A stretch of 64,000 nucleotides of DNA from Bostrychus sinensis (Eukaryota; Chordata; Actinopteri; Gobiiformes; Eleotridae), in the NCBI GenBank assembly GCA_020698575.1, contig CM036239.1, positions 44,357,763 to 44,421,762 of the forward strand. Reading direction: 5' to 3'. Each line of letters begins with the position of its first letter. Position 1 is the stretch's first letter. The translations under genes and the position numbers were made by a program. This document shows, in pieces, positions 43,141-53,689 of this stretch. The notes beneath the pieces were generated by a model, which searched no databases, had not been told where the DNA came from, and saw only the letters and a program-made list of their open reading frames with translations.

Positions 43141-44670
43141 TCCGCTTCAAAACCTATTCCAAATCAATATGCAACTTACTGTAGAAGACAGATAATTTGC
43201 TGCCGTAATCCTTGAAGGGAAAAGCCGAAAGGAAAGAAGAGGACCGTCCTGAAAGGAAAAGAAGAAAACTCAAGTCAAGAACAGTTAAAGCAGAAGGATT
43301 TTGACAGCTTTGTGCCACAAAAAGGAGTTCAAAGCTACTTAAAGAACAACTTCCTCCGAGTTTCTTAGAGCCGTCCCCTTGGTCCTATGTCATGGCTGAA
43401 GAGAGCAGCTCAGAAGTCACCAGTGGGATTTGATTATCAACAGGCGGGGGCTGGATCCTGACACTCCAAGGCATAATGAAGCTCCCTATTCCGGGCCCAT
43501 CAGGTGTTTTTTTTTTTTTTTTTTTTCCTCCTTGTCGCTATTTCTAGGCTCTCCAGCTTTTTATCTGTATCCTCGGATCATGCCAGCCTAGATAGGAGTG
43601 CACTGGGAATACGGCATGAATACATTTCTTAATTCAAAGTTACAAAGCTCTTTTTTCCCCTCCTTCCTTCTACCAATGATACCCGCATTGCGATTGTTCG
43701 GCTGTGGCAGTATTTCATGATAGAAATAAACAAAAGCGTGCATGCAATGACAATTAAACCCACACTGGCAGGAGCACGAGAGGCGAGTGCACGCACGAAA
43801 GCAAAAAAAACTGAAAGTCTAAAAATAGCCAGAAAGAGATCCATGGCAACCTGAGATTTGTTGTTTGCCGTCGCACACTGGCGAGAGCTGGAGAAGAGCG
43901 GGGGACTTAAATAACACGGGAAGATTGGTCTGTGTGAGAGGCAAAGTCAAAACAAATTATGTCTTTTCTATCACTTTGGGCCCCGCTGGTAAAGCATCTG
44001 AAATAGCTTTGTGCCCGGGGACATTTTACCACTGAAATAATACGGCGGCGATATCCTCCGAGGGCCTTAAAAAACAAAGGGACGAGGGGGAGGAAAAAAA
44101 GCAGACAGGGAGGGATGAGACGCCGTGGTTTACTGCGGTTCACAGGTGGCGTCTTCACCACATAACTAACTCTTTTTTTTTTCTTCTTTACTTTAGTTGT
44201 TCACCCGCCTCGGCCTTTCCCCTGTCGTTTCTCATATAAACACGATACAGCCCTGTCACACCGCAGCCAAGCTCTATTGAAAAAAAAAAAAAAAAAAGTG
44301 AAATGCTATTACCCTCTTTTTCCCCACTCATAGGGAGGGGTTTTGTCCAAATTGTGTGGAGCCAAGTTAGGATGTTCACACGTAATGAATATGGAATACA
44401 TATACTCCAGGGAGACAGCGCTTTAGGTTTTATCCAATTCCTATCAGCAGCAGATTGTTGATCTCGCAGTGTTTCAGGCAACAGACAGACACTGCCCTCC
44501 TCCAATTTAGACTGACCTTCAGTGGACCTTTTCTGTTTTCTTTTTTGTTTTAATACCCTTTTAAACACTTCACACAACAGAAGTACCCTAGAAAAAATGT
44601 ACAAATGCCAAAACTGTTCAAAATACATTTAACTTATGTGCATGAAAATAAATATATTATTGAATATTTA
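43141..44670. other. Non-coding; candidate regulatory stretch 43860-44160, homopolymers
   Basis: Poly-T (43509-43526) and poly-A (44280-44297). 43860-44160 is GC-richer and repeat-free (TTTGGGCCCCGCTGG, ACGGCGGCGATATCCTCC). The 146-codon minus-strand frame at 44188-44628 contains a poly-Phe run and no domain. Confidence 0.35.
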
Positions 44671-45710
44671 CAGTGGGGCAAAAAAGTATTTAGTCAGCCA
44701 CCAATTGTGCAAGTTCTCCCACTTAAAAAGATGAGAGAGGCCTGTAATTTTCAATATAGGTATACCTCAACTATGAGAGACAAAATGAGAAAAATCCAGA
44801 AAATCACATTGTCTGATTTTTAAAGAATGTACTTGCAAATTATGGTGGAAAATAAGTATTTGGTCAATAACAAAAGTTCATCTCAGTACTTTGTTATATA
44901 CCCCTTGTTGGCAATGACAGAGGTCAAATGTTTTCTGTAAGTCTTCACAAGGTTTTCACAAACTGTTGCTGGTATTTTGGCCCATTCCTCCATGCAGATC
45001 TCCTCTAGAGCAGTGATGTTTTGGGGCTGTCGCTGGGCAACACGGACTTTCAACTCCCTCCAAAGATTTTCTATTGGGTTGAGATCTGGAGACTGGCTAG
45101 GCCACTCCAGGACCTTGAAATGCTTCTTATGAAGCCACTCCTTCGTTACCCGGGCAGTGTGTTTGGGATCATTGTCCTGCTGAAAGACCCAGCCACGTTT
45201 CATCTTCAATGCCCTTGCTGATGGAAGGAGGTTTTCACTCAAAATCTGACGATACATGGCCCCATTCATTCTTTCCTTTACACGGATCAGTCGTCCTGGT
45301 CCCTTTGCTGAAAAACATCCCCAAAGCATGATGTTCCCACCCCCATGCTTTACAGAAGGTATGGTGTTCTTTGGATGAAACTCAGCATTCTTGCTCCTCC
45401 AAACACGACGAGTAGAGTTTTTACCAAAAAGTTCTATTTTGGTTTCATCTGACCATATGACATTCTCCCAATCCTCTTCTGGATCACCCAAATGCTCTCT
45501 AGCAAACTTCAGATGGGCCTGCACATGTTCTGGCTTGAGCAGGGGGACACGTCTGGCACTGCAGGATTTGAGTCCCTGGCGGCGTAGTGTGTTACTGATG
45601 GTAGCCTTTGTTACTTTGGTCCCAGTTCTCTGCAGGTCATTCACTAGGTCCCCCCGTGTGGTTCTGGGATTTTTACTCACCGTTCTTGTGATCATTTTGA
45701 CCCCATACAC
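44671..45710 (-). mobile_element. Tc1-like transposon, one end deleted
   Basis: The left terminus CAGTGGGGCAAAAAAGTATT follows a TA (44669-44670), as expected of Tc1/mariner insertions. The inverted copy of this end is absent: the homology stops at about 45710 inside the transposase gene, some 40 bp before an intact TTAA MITE. The element strand is minus. Its sequence is close to a Tc1 family that is abundant in fishes and frogs. Confidence 0.88.
44883..45710 (-). CDS. Tc1-like transposase, N-terminally truncated (275 codons)
   Basis: DDE transposase of the Tc1/mariner superfamily, which cuts and pastes the element at TA sites. The open frame starts inside the protein; MYGVKMI is not the true start. 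It retains the second helix-turn-helix (TRGDLVNDLQRTGTKVTKAT) and the whole catalytic core: first Asp in VIWSDETKIELFG, second in FQQDNDPKHTA, Glu in SPDLNPIENLW, with DD34E-type spacing. It ends normally (VIANKGYITKY, stop). The usual protein is about 340 residues, so about 65 are lost, including the first DNA-binding helix-turn-helix. No internal stop or frameshift, which points to a recent loss. Confidence 0.9.
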   Translation of the reverse strand: MYGVKMITRTVSKNPRTTRGDLVNDLQRTGTKVTKATISNTLRRQGLKSCSARRVPLLKPEHVQAHLKFAREHLGDPEEDWENVIWSDETKIELFGKNSTRRVWRSKNAEFHPKNTIPSVKHGGGNIMLWGCFSAKGPGRLIRVKERMNGAMYRQILSENLLPSARALKMKRGWVFQQDNDPKHTARVTKEWLHKKHFKVLEWPSQSPDLNPIENLWRELKVRVAQRQPQNITALEEICMEEWAKIPATVCENLVKTYRKHLTSVIANKGYITKY

Positions 45711-45752
45711 ATTCAGGGTGTTTTCTTGAGTAAATTTTCAAGATGAGATTAA

Positions 45753-46272
45753 AGGGTCTATATTCTGCTTTTATTCGTATTTTTAAACCAATCTTAGACA
45801 CCTATAGAACTGCATTGTACATGACCTTTAATAAAAACATTATTTGACTAAAAGAGAATATTTTTAATAACTACTCTACCGGTGCCACAAATAAAAAGGT
45901 GAAGGGACCAGCAAAGGACAGCAGAGTGCTTACTTAAACTTTTTGGATGATGTCTTTTTACTACAAAATGAAAAATGTCTATGAGGAATCAATTATATTA
46001 ATATTATTATTAATGAATGAGAACAGACTGGATGTAGAGTGCCTTGTTGTTGATTGGTCAGTGCTTTCTGAATTGGGCGGGGCTTTGTGAGAGAGGCGGA
46101 GGTTTGTGTAACTGAGCATTTTGAAGCCTCAAAACAGCCGTGCCAGGGAATATAGGCTTACTCAAACATGCATGGATGACGCAAAATACAACTCCAGGTA
46201 TGTTTTTGATGAGGGAACAACATTCAACTTTGTAGAAGCTCAGAAGAGTTGATTTTGCAAAAGATAGACCCT
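45753..46272 (-). mobile_element. TTAA-MITE family A, copy 8 (best preserved, 520 bp)
   Basis: Flanked by TTAA at 45749-45752 and 46273-46276. Ends AGGGTCTATATTCTGC and (inverted) AGGGTCTATCTTTTGC agree at 12 of 16 positions. Core blocks: GAATCAATTATATTAATATT, TGATTGGTCAGTGCTTTCTG, TTTTGAAGCCTCAAAACAGC, CTCAAACATGCATGGATGAC, CTCCAGGTATGTTTTTGATG. It defines the family: TTAA target, AGGG start, no coding capacity. Confidence 0.85.
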
Positions 46273-46276
46273 TTAA

Positions 46277-47680
46277 CCATCATTATATGACCTAAGACCA
46301 ACCAAAAATTTGATGAAAAAAAGTTTAAAAATACTAGTTTCTTGAGAAATACTTTCATCACATTTATTGTCATTTTACTGAGATTCAGTGTACCGGCACA
46401 ATTACAATATGCACAATTTAACTTTTCTAGATCATCCTACCAACTACCCACTACCTTCAGTGTATACACTGAACATATTTTTCTTGGGAACATTTTGGAG
46501 GGAAAAAAGGTAAAGCTTAATTTGTCCTCAGTACTACAGTAGTATTTTTACTGAATACATTATTGTGAACCTATCTTTCCTTCCTCTTAAATATCATTAT
46601 GTTTACTTGAGAGTAAATTATATATATTACTGAAAGTGTTTCTGCAAACTAGTTTTGAATCTTTTTTTTCCATGTCTGTGTACTTTTATCTGGAATTTTG
46701 AATTATCCTGTGTATAAAAAAAAAAAAAATCACCTTGCACACCTATGCAAATACAAAACGTACAACATATTCAGCCAAATATATAAGTCAGAGCAAAAAG
46801 TACCAAAAAAGTCCAGAGGCTGGAATTAGTTTTTATGGATATACTTTTGCATAACTAAAAAAAGTACTGAAAGTAACAGAGGAACTACACAAATGAGCTT
46901 CTGAAATCTAAAATGAAATAGTAAGTGACCAAATAAATGACTACAGATGTTTTCAGGAAATATGGTGTCATTGGAACATGCAGTTACTAAAAAGAAAATG
47001 TGGTTACTGCTCCTGCAGCCTGTGCTTTATCGTGCAGCATTACAACTCCAACATGAGATATACAGCACAGTCTAATTGATTTTGTTTTGGGAGATAAAGT
47101 AATACAGCACAAGTTGCTTCAGTTTGGCAGTGTGTTTGGCTGGCTCCCATATGCCGCTGTTCATTAATTTGCAGCTTGTGGGTAATTTATCAACCTATTA
47201 CACTTGGGCCAGAGCTCCTACCGCACACGCTCGCTCCCCTCCGTGTCTTCGGCAGGCGTCGTGTGGCACTGCTCTGGTGGGTACTGCTGTAATGTCGGTG
47301 CTAAAGGCCTGGTCCAGAGCCAGGGCTTGTCAGATTGTGGATGGATGGACCCACCGGCTGCTCGCTTCTCCTCAGGCCAACGTTGGACTGGACTGGACTA
47401 GATTTGGCCTAGTTGAAGTTCAACAGAGAAGCTAAGTGAAACAGGACAACATAAGAGCTACACACCCTCTTAGAGTTAGCAAATAATATGCCATAAATGA
47501 TTTCTGACAAATGACTACATGTGTGTAATAGCTGTGCCTAGGTAAAGCATTAGCACATTGCTTAATATTTAGCTTGAGCAATCAAACAACAAAAGGCTAC
47601 ATGCTAAAAGTCACAGATATCATGTTATGCTGGACTAGCACAGAACCATGTCATATTCAGAAAAAGAATTGGCATACGTA
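46277..47680. other. Non-coding sequence
   Basis: AT-rich up to about 47000. 47190-47410 is GC-richer (CGCTCGCTCCCCTCCGTGTC) with frames of 103 and 65 codons that carry no domain. No repeat recognised. Confidence 0.4.
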
Positions 47681-47980
47681 TCCCAGTAACTATGGGCCGT
47701 AGGCGGGGTACACCCTGGACAGGGGCCAGCTTGTCGCAGGGCTGACACAGAGACGAACACAGACAGACAACCATTCACTCTCACATTCATTCACTAGTGA
47801 CAATTTAGAGTCACCAATTCACCTAACATATGCATGTCTTTGGACGGTGGGAGGAAGCCGAAGAACCCGGAGAAAACCCACAGTAAAACGGGGAGGATAT
47901 GAAGACTCCACCCAGAGAGTTCGTGTGATGGTGTGTTGGTCGGCCCGGGGCTCGAACCCACGATCTCCTTGCTGGGAGGC
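47681..47980 (-). repeat. tRNA-derived SINE truncated at its 5' end
   Basis: It matches the complete copy at 51853-52252 from ATCCCAGTAACT through GACAATTTAGAGTCACCAA, GGACGGTGGGAGGAAGCC and the box B region GGGGCTCGAACCCACGA. It stops at TCCTTGCTGGGAGGC just before box A would appear, and LINE sequence begins directly after. Confidence 0.78.
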
Positions 47981-49600
47981 GATATATGAGTGGGATATAC
48001 CAAGGAGATGCTCTGTCCCCGCTGCTGTTCTGCATAGGTCTGAACCCCCTCAGCCAGATAATCACCAAGACTGGCTATGGGTACCGACTCAGGAACGGGG
48101 CCACCATCAGTCACCTCCTCTACATGGATGATATCAAGCTGTACGCCAAGAGCGAGAGAGACATTGACTCACTGATCCACACAACCAGGATCTACAGCAA
48201 TGACATCGGAATGTCATTCGGACTTGAGAAGTGTGGGTGGATGGTGACAAAGAGAGGGAAGGTAGTCCATACAGTAGGGGTCCCACTCCCAGACGGCAGA
48301 ATAGCAGACATTGAGGACAGCTACAAGTACCTTGGAATCCAACAAGCAAATGGCAACCTGGACCAGGCCACAAGAAAAGCAGCCACAGCCAAATACCTCC
48401 AACGAGTAAGGCAAGTCCTAAGGAGTCAGCTCAATGGCAAGAACAAAGTCAGGGCAATCAACAGCTATGCCCTGCCGGTCATCAGATACCCTGCAGGAAT
48501 AATAAGCTGGCCAAAGGAAGAGATTCAGACCACAGATGTGAAAACACGGAAGCTCCTAACCATGCATGGAGGGTTCCACCCCAAATCCAGCACCCTGAGA
48601 CTGTACACTAAGCGCAAGGAAGGAGGCAGAGGACTGGTGAGTGTCAGAACCACTGTCCAGTATGAAACATCCAAGATCCTTGACTACATTAGGAAGATGG
48701 CCTCAACAGACGAAGTTCTCAGTGAATGTCTCAGGCAGTGGAAAACAGAGGACGAGGTGCTGGAGGAACCATCATGGGAGGAAAAGCCCCTACATGGAAT
48801 GTACCATCGACAGATAACTGAAGTGGCTGACATCGAGAAATCCTACCAGTGGCTAGAAAGGGCTGGACTGAAGGACAGCACAGAGGCACTGATCATGGCT
48901 GCACAGGAGCAGGCCTTGAGCACCAGAGCAATAGAGGCCCAGATCTACCATACAAGACAAGACCCCAGGTGCAGACTGTGCAAAGAGGCCCCTGAGACAA
49001 TCCAGCACATAACTGCAGGCTGTAAGATGCTGGCAGGGAAAGCATACATGGAGCGTCATAACCAAGTGGCTGGTATAGTGTACAGGAACATCTGTGCAGA
49101 GTACAGTCTGGAAGTCCCGAGGTCAAGATGGGAAACACCTCCAAAGGTGATAGAGAATGACCAAGCTAAGATCCTGTGGGACTTCCAGATCCAGACAGAC
49201 AAAATGGTAGTGGCGAACCAACCGGACATTGTGGTGATGGACAAACAGCAGAGGAAAGCCGTTGTGGTTGACATCGCAATACCAAGCGATTGTAACATCA
49301 GGAAAAAGGAACATGAGAAGCTAGAGAAGTACCAAGGCCTCAAAGAAGAACTTGAGAAGGCCTGGAAAATGAAGGCAACAGTGGTGCCCATGGTCATCGG
49401 AGCACTTGGGGCAGTAACCCCCAAACTGGAAGAGTGGCTACAGCAGATCCCAGGAAAAATATCAGACGTCTCAGTCCAGAAGAGCGCAGTCCTAGGAACG
49501 GCAAAGATACTGCGCAGAACCCTCAAGCTCCCAGGCCTCTGGTAGAGGACCCGAGCTTGGATGGATGAAACCGCCCGCGGAGGGCGAGAGGACAATTTTT
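47981..49600 (+). mobile_element. R4/Dong-type LINE, 5'-truncated
   Basis: Plus-strand LINE with no AP endonuclease: late reverse transcriptase, zinc knuckle, then a restriction-like endonuclease downstream, which is the architecture of the R2/R4/NeSL group. It is followed by a GC-rich 40-bp 3' UTR (GAAACCGCCCGCGGAGGGCG) and a T-run into AT repeats. The upstream half of the element is missing. Confidence 0.82.
47986..49545 (+). CDS. LINE polyprotein C-terminal part: RT, zinc knuckle, restriction-like endonuclease (519 codons)
   Basis: The frame opens within the reverse transcriptase at GIYQGDALSPLLFCIGLNPL and includes the catalytic box LLYMDDIKLYAKS (YMDD intact, about residues 43-55), the thumb region, and PVIRYPAGIISWPKEE. 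Then come a CCHC-type finger CRLCKEAPETIQHITAGC (about residues 328-345) and a PD-(D/E)XK endonuclease: PDIVVMDK, VVVDIAIPSD (about residues 410-433), ending in LGTAKILRRTLKLPGLW. Proteins of this type cut target DNA and prime reverse transcription there. No stop or frameshift in 519 codons, so insertion is recent. The first ATG is an accident of truncation. Confidence 0.85.
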   Translation: MSGIYQGDALSPLLFCIGLNPLSQIITKTGYGYRLRNGATISHLLYMDDIKLYAKSERDIDSLIHTTRIYSNDIGMSFGLEKCGWMVTKRGKVVHTVGVPLPDGRIADIEDSYKYLGIQQANGNLDQATRKAATAKYLQRVRQVLRSQLNGKNKVRAINSYALPVIRYPAGIISWPKEEIQTTDVKTRKLLTMHGGFHPKSSTLRLYTKRKEGGRGLVSVRTTVQYETSKILDYIRKMASTDEVLSECLRQWKTEDEVLEEPSWEEKPLHGMYHRQITEVADIEKSYQWLERAGLKDSTEALIMAAQEQALSTRAIEAQIYHTRQDPRCRLCKEAPETIQHITAGCKMLAGKAYMERHNQVAGIVYRNICAEYSLEVPRSRWETPPKVIENDQAKILWDFQIQTDKMVVANQPDIVVMDKQQRKAVVVDIAIPSDCNIRKKEHEKLEKYQGLKEELEKAWKMKATVVPMVIGALGAVTPKLEEWLQQIPGKISDVSVQKSAVLGTAKILRRTLKLPGLW

Positions 49601-49602
49601 TT

Positions 49603-49805
49603 TTTATATATATATATATTATATATATATATATATCCTGCATTTTTACTTTTAACTCAATTTGAAAATAAAATATAAAAATAAAAATCTACCTGTCTTT
49701 AAAATAAAAATATTAATCAATTAATTAGATTTGTAATAATAATAATAATAACAATAATAATACTAATAATAATAATAATGATAATAATAATAATAATAAT
49801 AAAAA
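49603..49805. repeat. (TA)n and (AAT)n microsatellites
   Basis: TA repeats at 49607-49636 and AAT/AATAATAAC repeats at 49734-49803, directly behind the R4-type LINE. Dong/R4 elements elsewhere are known to insert in TAA repeats, so the position may be meaningful. Confidence 0.85.
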
Positions 49806-50915
49806 GTAAACTTCTATTACACTGAGTTATTTTACTGTACATATTATGTTTAAAATAAACTTAAAATAAAAACAAATAAAAATAATCTTAGACTAAAAAT
49901 GTAATAATTTGAATAACTTTCAAACAAGCAATTATGTATGTACTGTATGCATGTATTATTTATGTATCAAAATATAATATGCAAATCATATTTTTTAGCA
50001 GTTTCACCTCCTTTTCATCAGTCATAAATGTTAATAGTTCAGTTTATGACGAGATTGCACATACTTTTCAGTCATCTAGGAAGTAAATGATGAAATAATT
50101 CCACCCCTGCAAATAATAACTCACGTACCCCCCAGGGATCCCTCTACCCCTGGTTGAGAAACACTGATCTAACAGACAGATTTAATTTCCTCCTTGAAAA
50201 GCATGTTACTCTTGCGTTCAAAAAGCACACACAGTTTCCCTCATTGGGTCTATTGTGCAGCCATGGGTAAAAAACACTACAAGAAACTGCTTTTGTTTGG
50301 GTTGGGAGCCTTGCATTCATTAAACGGCTGTGAAAAAGCATTAATTAATTGTGACTAAGCATTTAGCAGCAAGATACATTTAAGGTGCTCCTTGAGGAAT
50401 ACAAAAACAAAATCAATATTGCCTTTTTAAACACAAACTGCATCCACAAATGCTTTTCCCTCACACTTCTGTGCAGAAAAATAAAGTGTGAACTGTAGCT
50501 CAATAACAAGCATAGTATCACACAGCACTCACTGTTTTCCAATACATTTCATCAGCAGTGACATGTGTGCTGGTATATGGTGCTAACTAGAGTTCTAAAC
50601 CCCATGCTGCTGACTGTGAGAAGTGCAGATACGAGCGGTGTTGTTGTTGTGACTGTTTGAGATTGCTGGCTAAATTGATTGTTTTTCTACAAAGCACAGT
50701 GACAGTATTACAAACCAAGCTATACAACTGTCTGTGCCTCTTCTACCAGTGTTTTTGAGTATTTAACAATTGAACAGCAGGGTTTTGTTGCATGCAATCA
50801 GTCAGAAAGAATATGGGCCGACAAAAAAATTAATTTTAGCTTGGGATTACTTAGAGATTTTGGGGAAGTTCTTCTTTATTTTGATTTGACCTGAAATTCA
50901 AGATTGTGTGAACAC
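49806..50915. other. Non-coding sequence
   Basis: AT-rich to 50100, then unique-looking. At 50130-50165 CCCAGGGATCCCTCTACCCC and GGTTGAGAAACACTGATC resemble a hAT-type end (GGTTGAGAAACACTG). No gene. Confidence 0.4.
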
Positions 50916-51852
50916 AATGGGCCAGATTTATCAAAGGTTTGTGTGCACGTTAACTGAAAAAGTCGTGCTGAAATTGGAGCAAACCCAGGCGCAGCTGAGG
51001 TTTGCATCTCTCGCAAGAGCAAATTCAGCGCAGCGCAGATTTTGCTCCTGTGACTCGATGAAGATGTAAAACGAGGCGTTCTCGCCAGAATGCGCAAAAT
51101 TCAAGGTATGGAAAATGCAAATGAAATTGCTTTGCGGTTGCTGTTTGACTCATCACAAGTATGGGAGCTAAAAGTGCATAGAAATTTAGCACATCTGAGA
51201 AGCAGGTGCAAGAGTTTTGTGGAGGAAAGAGTGCAGCTTTTAGTGCACCAACAGGGCATTGAAAATAAGTTATAATACTTTAAAAGGGCTCATTTACAAA
51301 GATACAACAATAAAGTGTTGACTTGAAGTTGGAGGAAACAAAGAGAAAGACTTTAGCTGCAACACTTTTTCCTTGTTTCTCTCGCATTCCCCTGAACTTC
51401 AGCCTTTTACAGCTCCTGTCTCTGGGCTTTCAGTCTGTTCCATGTCCTTTGAAATCCTTACGGTGATGATTAAGCGGTCTTTAAACACAGCTGACAGTGT
51501 CAGTCCCATTGTGTGTTGATACTTGATTGACAGCTGCCCACAGTGGATCAAGGCTGCGCAGCTGTTTAATACACAAGCAGAGGACATCAAAAATATTTTT
51601 AATTTTTATTTACATAATCACTGTCAGCACTGCATAAAGCCTACTTGCTACATTTTATAGGCTATGTGTTTGAAGGGTTACTGGCTCTGACAGACAGTGA
51701 ATAGGACTTTACCTTTCCTCTCTGTCTCTCCACTGTGGGAAACTCGAGTCACGTGACTCTGGTCAGTGCCAGAATATTATAAGACTAAGATTTAACAAGG
51801 ACAGACTAATAGATAGTTAATAGAAGAAAGTGAAATGCATTGCATTGAAGTT

Positions 51853-52252
51853 CATTCATTCATTCATTCATTTTCTACCGCTTATTCCCATAGGGGTCGC
51901 GGGTGACTGGAGCCTATCCCAGTAACTTTGGGCCGTAGGCAGGTACACCCTGGACAGGGGCCAGCTTGTCGCAGGGCTGACACAGAGACAAACACAGACA
52001 GACAACCATTCACTCTCACATTCATTCACTAGGGTCAATTTAGAGTCACCAATTCACCTAACACATGCATGTCTTTGGACGGTGGGAGGAAGCAGGAGAA
52101 CCCGGAGAGAACCCATGGTAACATGGGGAGGACATGCAGACTCCACCCAGAGAGTTTGTGTGATGGTGTGTTGGTCGGCCCAGGGCTCGAACCCACGACA
52201 TCCTTGCTCCTTGCTTGCAAGAACGCTAACCACTCTGCCACCATGCACCCCA
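51853..52252 (-). mobile_element. Complete tRNA-derived SINE with 12-bp target duplication
   Basis: On the minus strand: head with box A TGGCAGAGTGGTTAGCG (about 52240-52224) and box B GGGTTCGAGCCC (52194-52183). A body about 330 bp long follows (CACTAGGGTC..., GGGGTCGCGGGTGACTGGAG inverse), ending in (ATTC/GAAT)n at 51853-51873. TGCATTGAAGTT stands on both sides (51841-51852 and 52253-52264), a 12-bp duplication typical of LINE-mediated retroposition. This is the reference copy for fragments at 11490, 19165, 20690, 23811, 47681, 58385 and 62570. Confidence 0.85.
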
Positions 52253-52325
52253 TGCATTGAAGTTATTATTCCTTATTTCATTTAAGGAATAAAAAAAAAT
52301 GCATTGAAGTTATTATTCCTTAAAG
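52253..52325. repeat. Direct repeat of the SINE target site
   Basis: GCATTGAAGTTATTATTCCT occurs at 52254-52273 and again at 52301-52320, separated by TTAAGGAAT and A-rich sequence. It is a 47-bp-period tandem duplication at the SINE flank. Confidence 0.8.
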
Positions 52326-52609
52326 ACAACTACAGTCAGTGTAGTCCTGTTATGAGGCTGGACTCTGATGTTGACTTTTGCATTGCATCACTGTAGGAAA
52401 GATGCAGTCGGAGCTGCCAGAGCAATTCTGCTCCTGTTATTGGCGCATCTTGTGCTCAGGCCAAATTCTCATTTACATATCAGATTTGTGCAGCAATTAC
52501 TTGCACACTTTCTCTTCATATGTCACACACAACATGCCCACAAATAGTAAATGCTGTTTTTCAATTTGCACTCGCAATTTAGCACCCGTCTTGGTAAATC
52601 TGGCCCAAT

Positions 52610-53261
52610 GTGTTTTATTTTTAAGGATGTCTCATGAGTATACTAATTTTGGTTGCTCAACTTGGACTTAGTCTTCAGTTCATCTGTGCGCAACTTGAAC
52701 TTGAGTTGATTCTGGACTGCACTAGGACCTTAACTCGACTTGGGACTCCCATTTCAAGTGCTTATGGTTTAATTTGGACACGACTCAGACTTGAACTGTC
52801 AAAAAGAATATAAGGGTGTTAGACAACAGGCCAATAATTACCAACCCGTGGGCCACCAGAAAAAGAAATTTCACTTGAAAGTTTGTAAGTAAGACATTTT
52901 GGAGAAGTCCTTGAATTGGTCTTTTATTATTATTTTTTTTTTATTAGAGAGAAAATTATAACTTGGGTGAGCCAAACTGGATTTTCATTTTTTTTTTAAC
53001 AGCGCCTCATAGATATACCAATGTTGGTGCCTCTGTTGTGGGGGCGGTTAAAAATATCGATTCTTCAATACATTTCAATTATTTTTTACATCCAATATCA
53101 ATCGAAAATCCTATGAATCGATTCAACTTTCTCACGACACAAGGCATACAAACAGTAAACAGTCAGCGCACTCCTGTAAAGTGGGCCGCTGTCAGAGCTG
53201 CTCAGTCCCACATCTCCACTACAGCTGAGGGGACCGAAGAAGGGGAGCGGGGCGAATGGAC
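52610..53261. other. Non-coding; degenerate GACTTG/AACTTG repeat
   Basis: 52655-52800 is a loose array of CAACTTGGACTTAG, AACTTGAACTTGAG, CGACTTGGGACTC, typical of a decayed fish repeat. 53045-53140 is AT-rich with paired ATCGATTC/GAATCGAT. No gene. Confidence 0.45.
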
Positions 53262-53685
53262 ATTCACACTTGTTTGAGTAATGTAGTTTCTGAGACCTCA
53301 GAACACTGGGTTCTACACTCCAGGAAGCACTGACCAATCAACAAGCCCTCTACATCCAGTCTGCTGTCATTCATTTATCTAAAAAACGATGCACAGCTGA
53401 GTTTCCACTGAATCCTCACGGCTGTTTTTCATTTTGTATTAAAATGGCATCATACATAAAGTTTAAGGATCTGAAGTGCTGTTGTGATTAATTACATTCA
53501 AAAGACCACACCAGAGCTGCACTCTGCTGGTCTCTCCACCTGTTTCTTTATGGCACTATAGAGCACTTATTAAAAACATTCTCTTTTAGACACATAATGT
53601 TTTTAAAGGTTGTAAATGTGCAATGCTCTTGGTGACCAAGTGACCAAGGTTTTAAAAACATGAATAAAACCATAATATAGCCTCT
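53262..53685 (+). mobile_element. TTAA-MITE family A, copy 9 (left end lost)
   Basis: It starts inside the family at TCACACTTGTTTGAGTAATG and runs to ATAATATAGCCTC with TTAA at 53686-53689. Contains CTGAGACCTCAGAACAC, CTGACCAATCAACAAGCCC and CACATAATGTTTTTAAAGG. Confidence 0.75.
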
Positions 53686-53689
53686 TTAA

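Larger units (their letters stand above)
50919..52606. mobile_element. PIF/Harbinger-like element with a SINE inside
   Basis: Ends GGGCCAGATTTATCAAAG (50919) and, inverted, GGGCCAGATTTACCAAGA (52606), 15 of 18 matching. They are flanked by a 3-bp AAT on both sides (50916-50918, 52607-52609). A 3-bp duplication with GGG(C) ends fits Harbinger; since the outer bases are also near-palindromic, the exact border is open. Interior about 1.27 kb without the SINE. A 61-codon plus frame (51090-51275) has no recognisable HARBI1 or Myb-like domain. Confidence 0.65.

Noticed and set aside
49056..49643. 195-codon minus-strand frame
   Set aside because: It is antisense to the intact R4-type LINE frame and includes the AT microsatellite.
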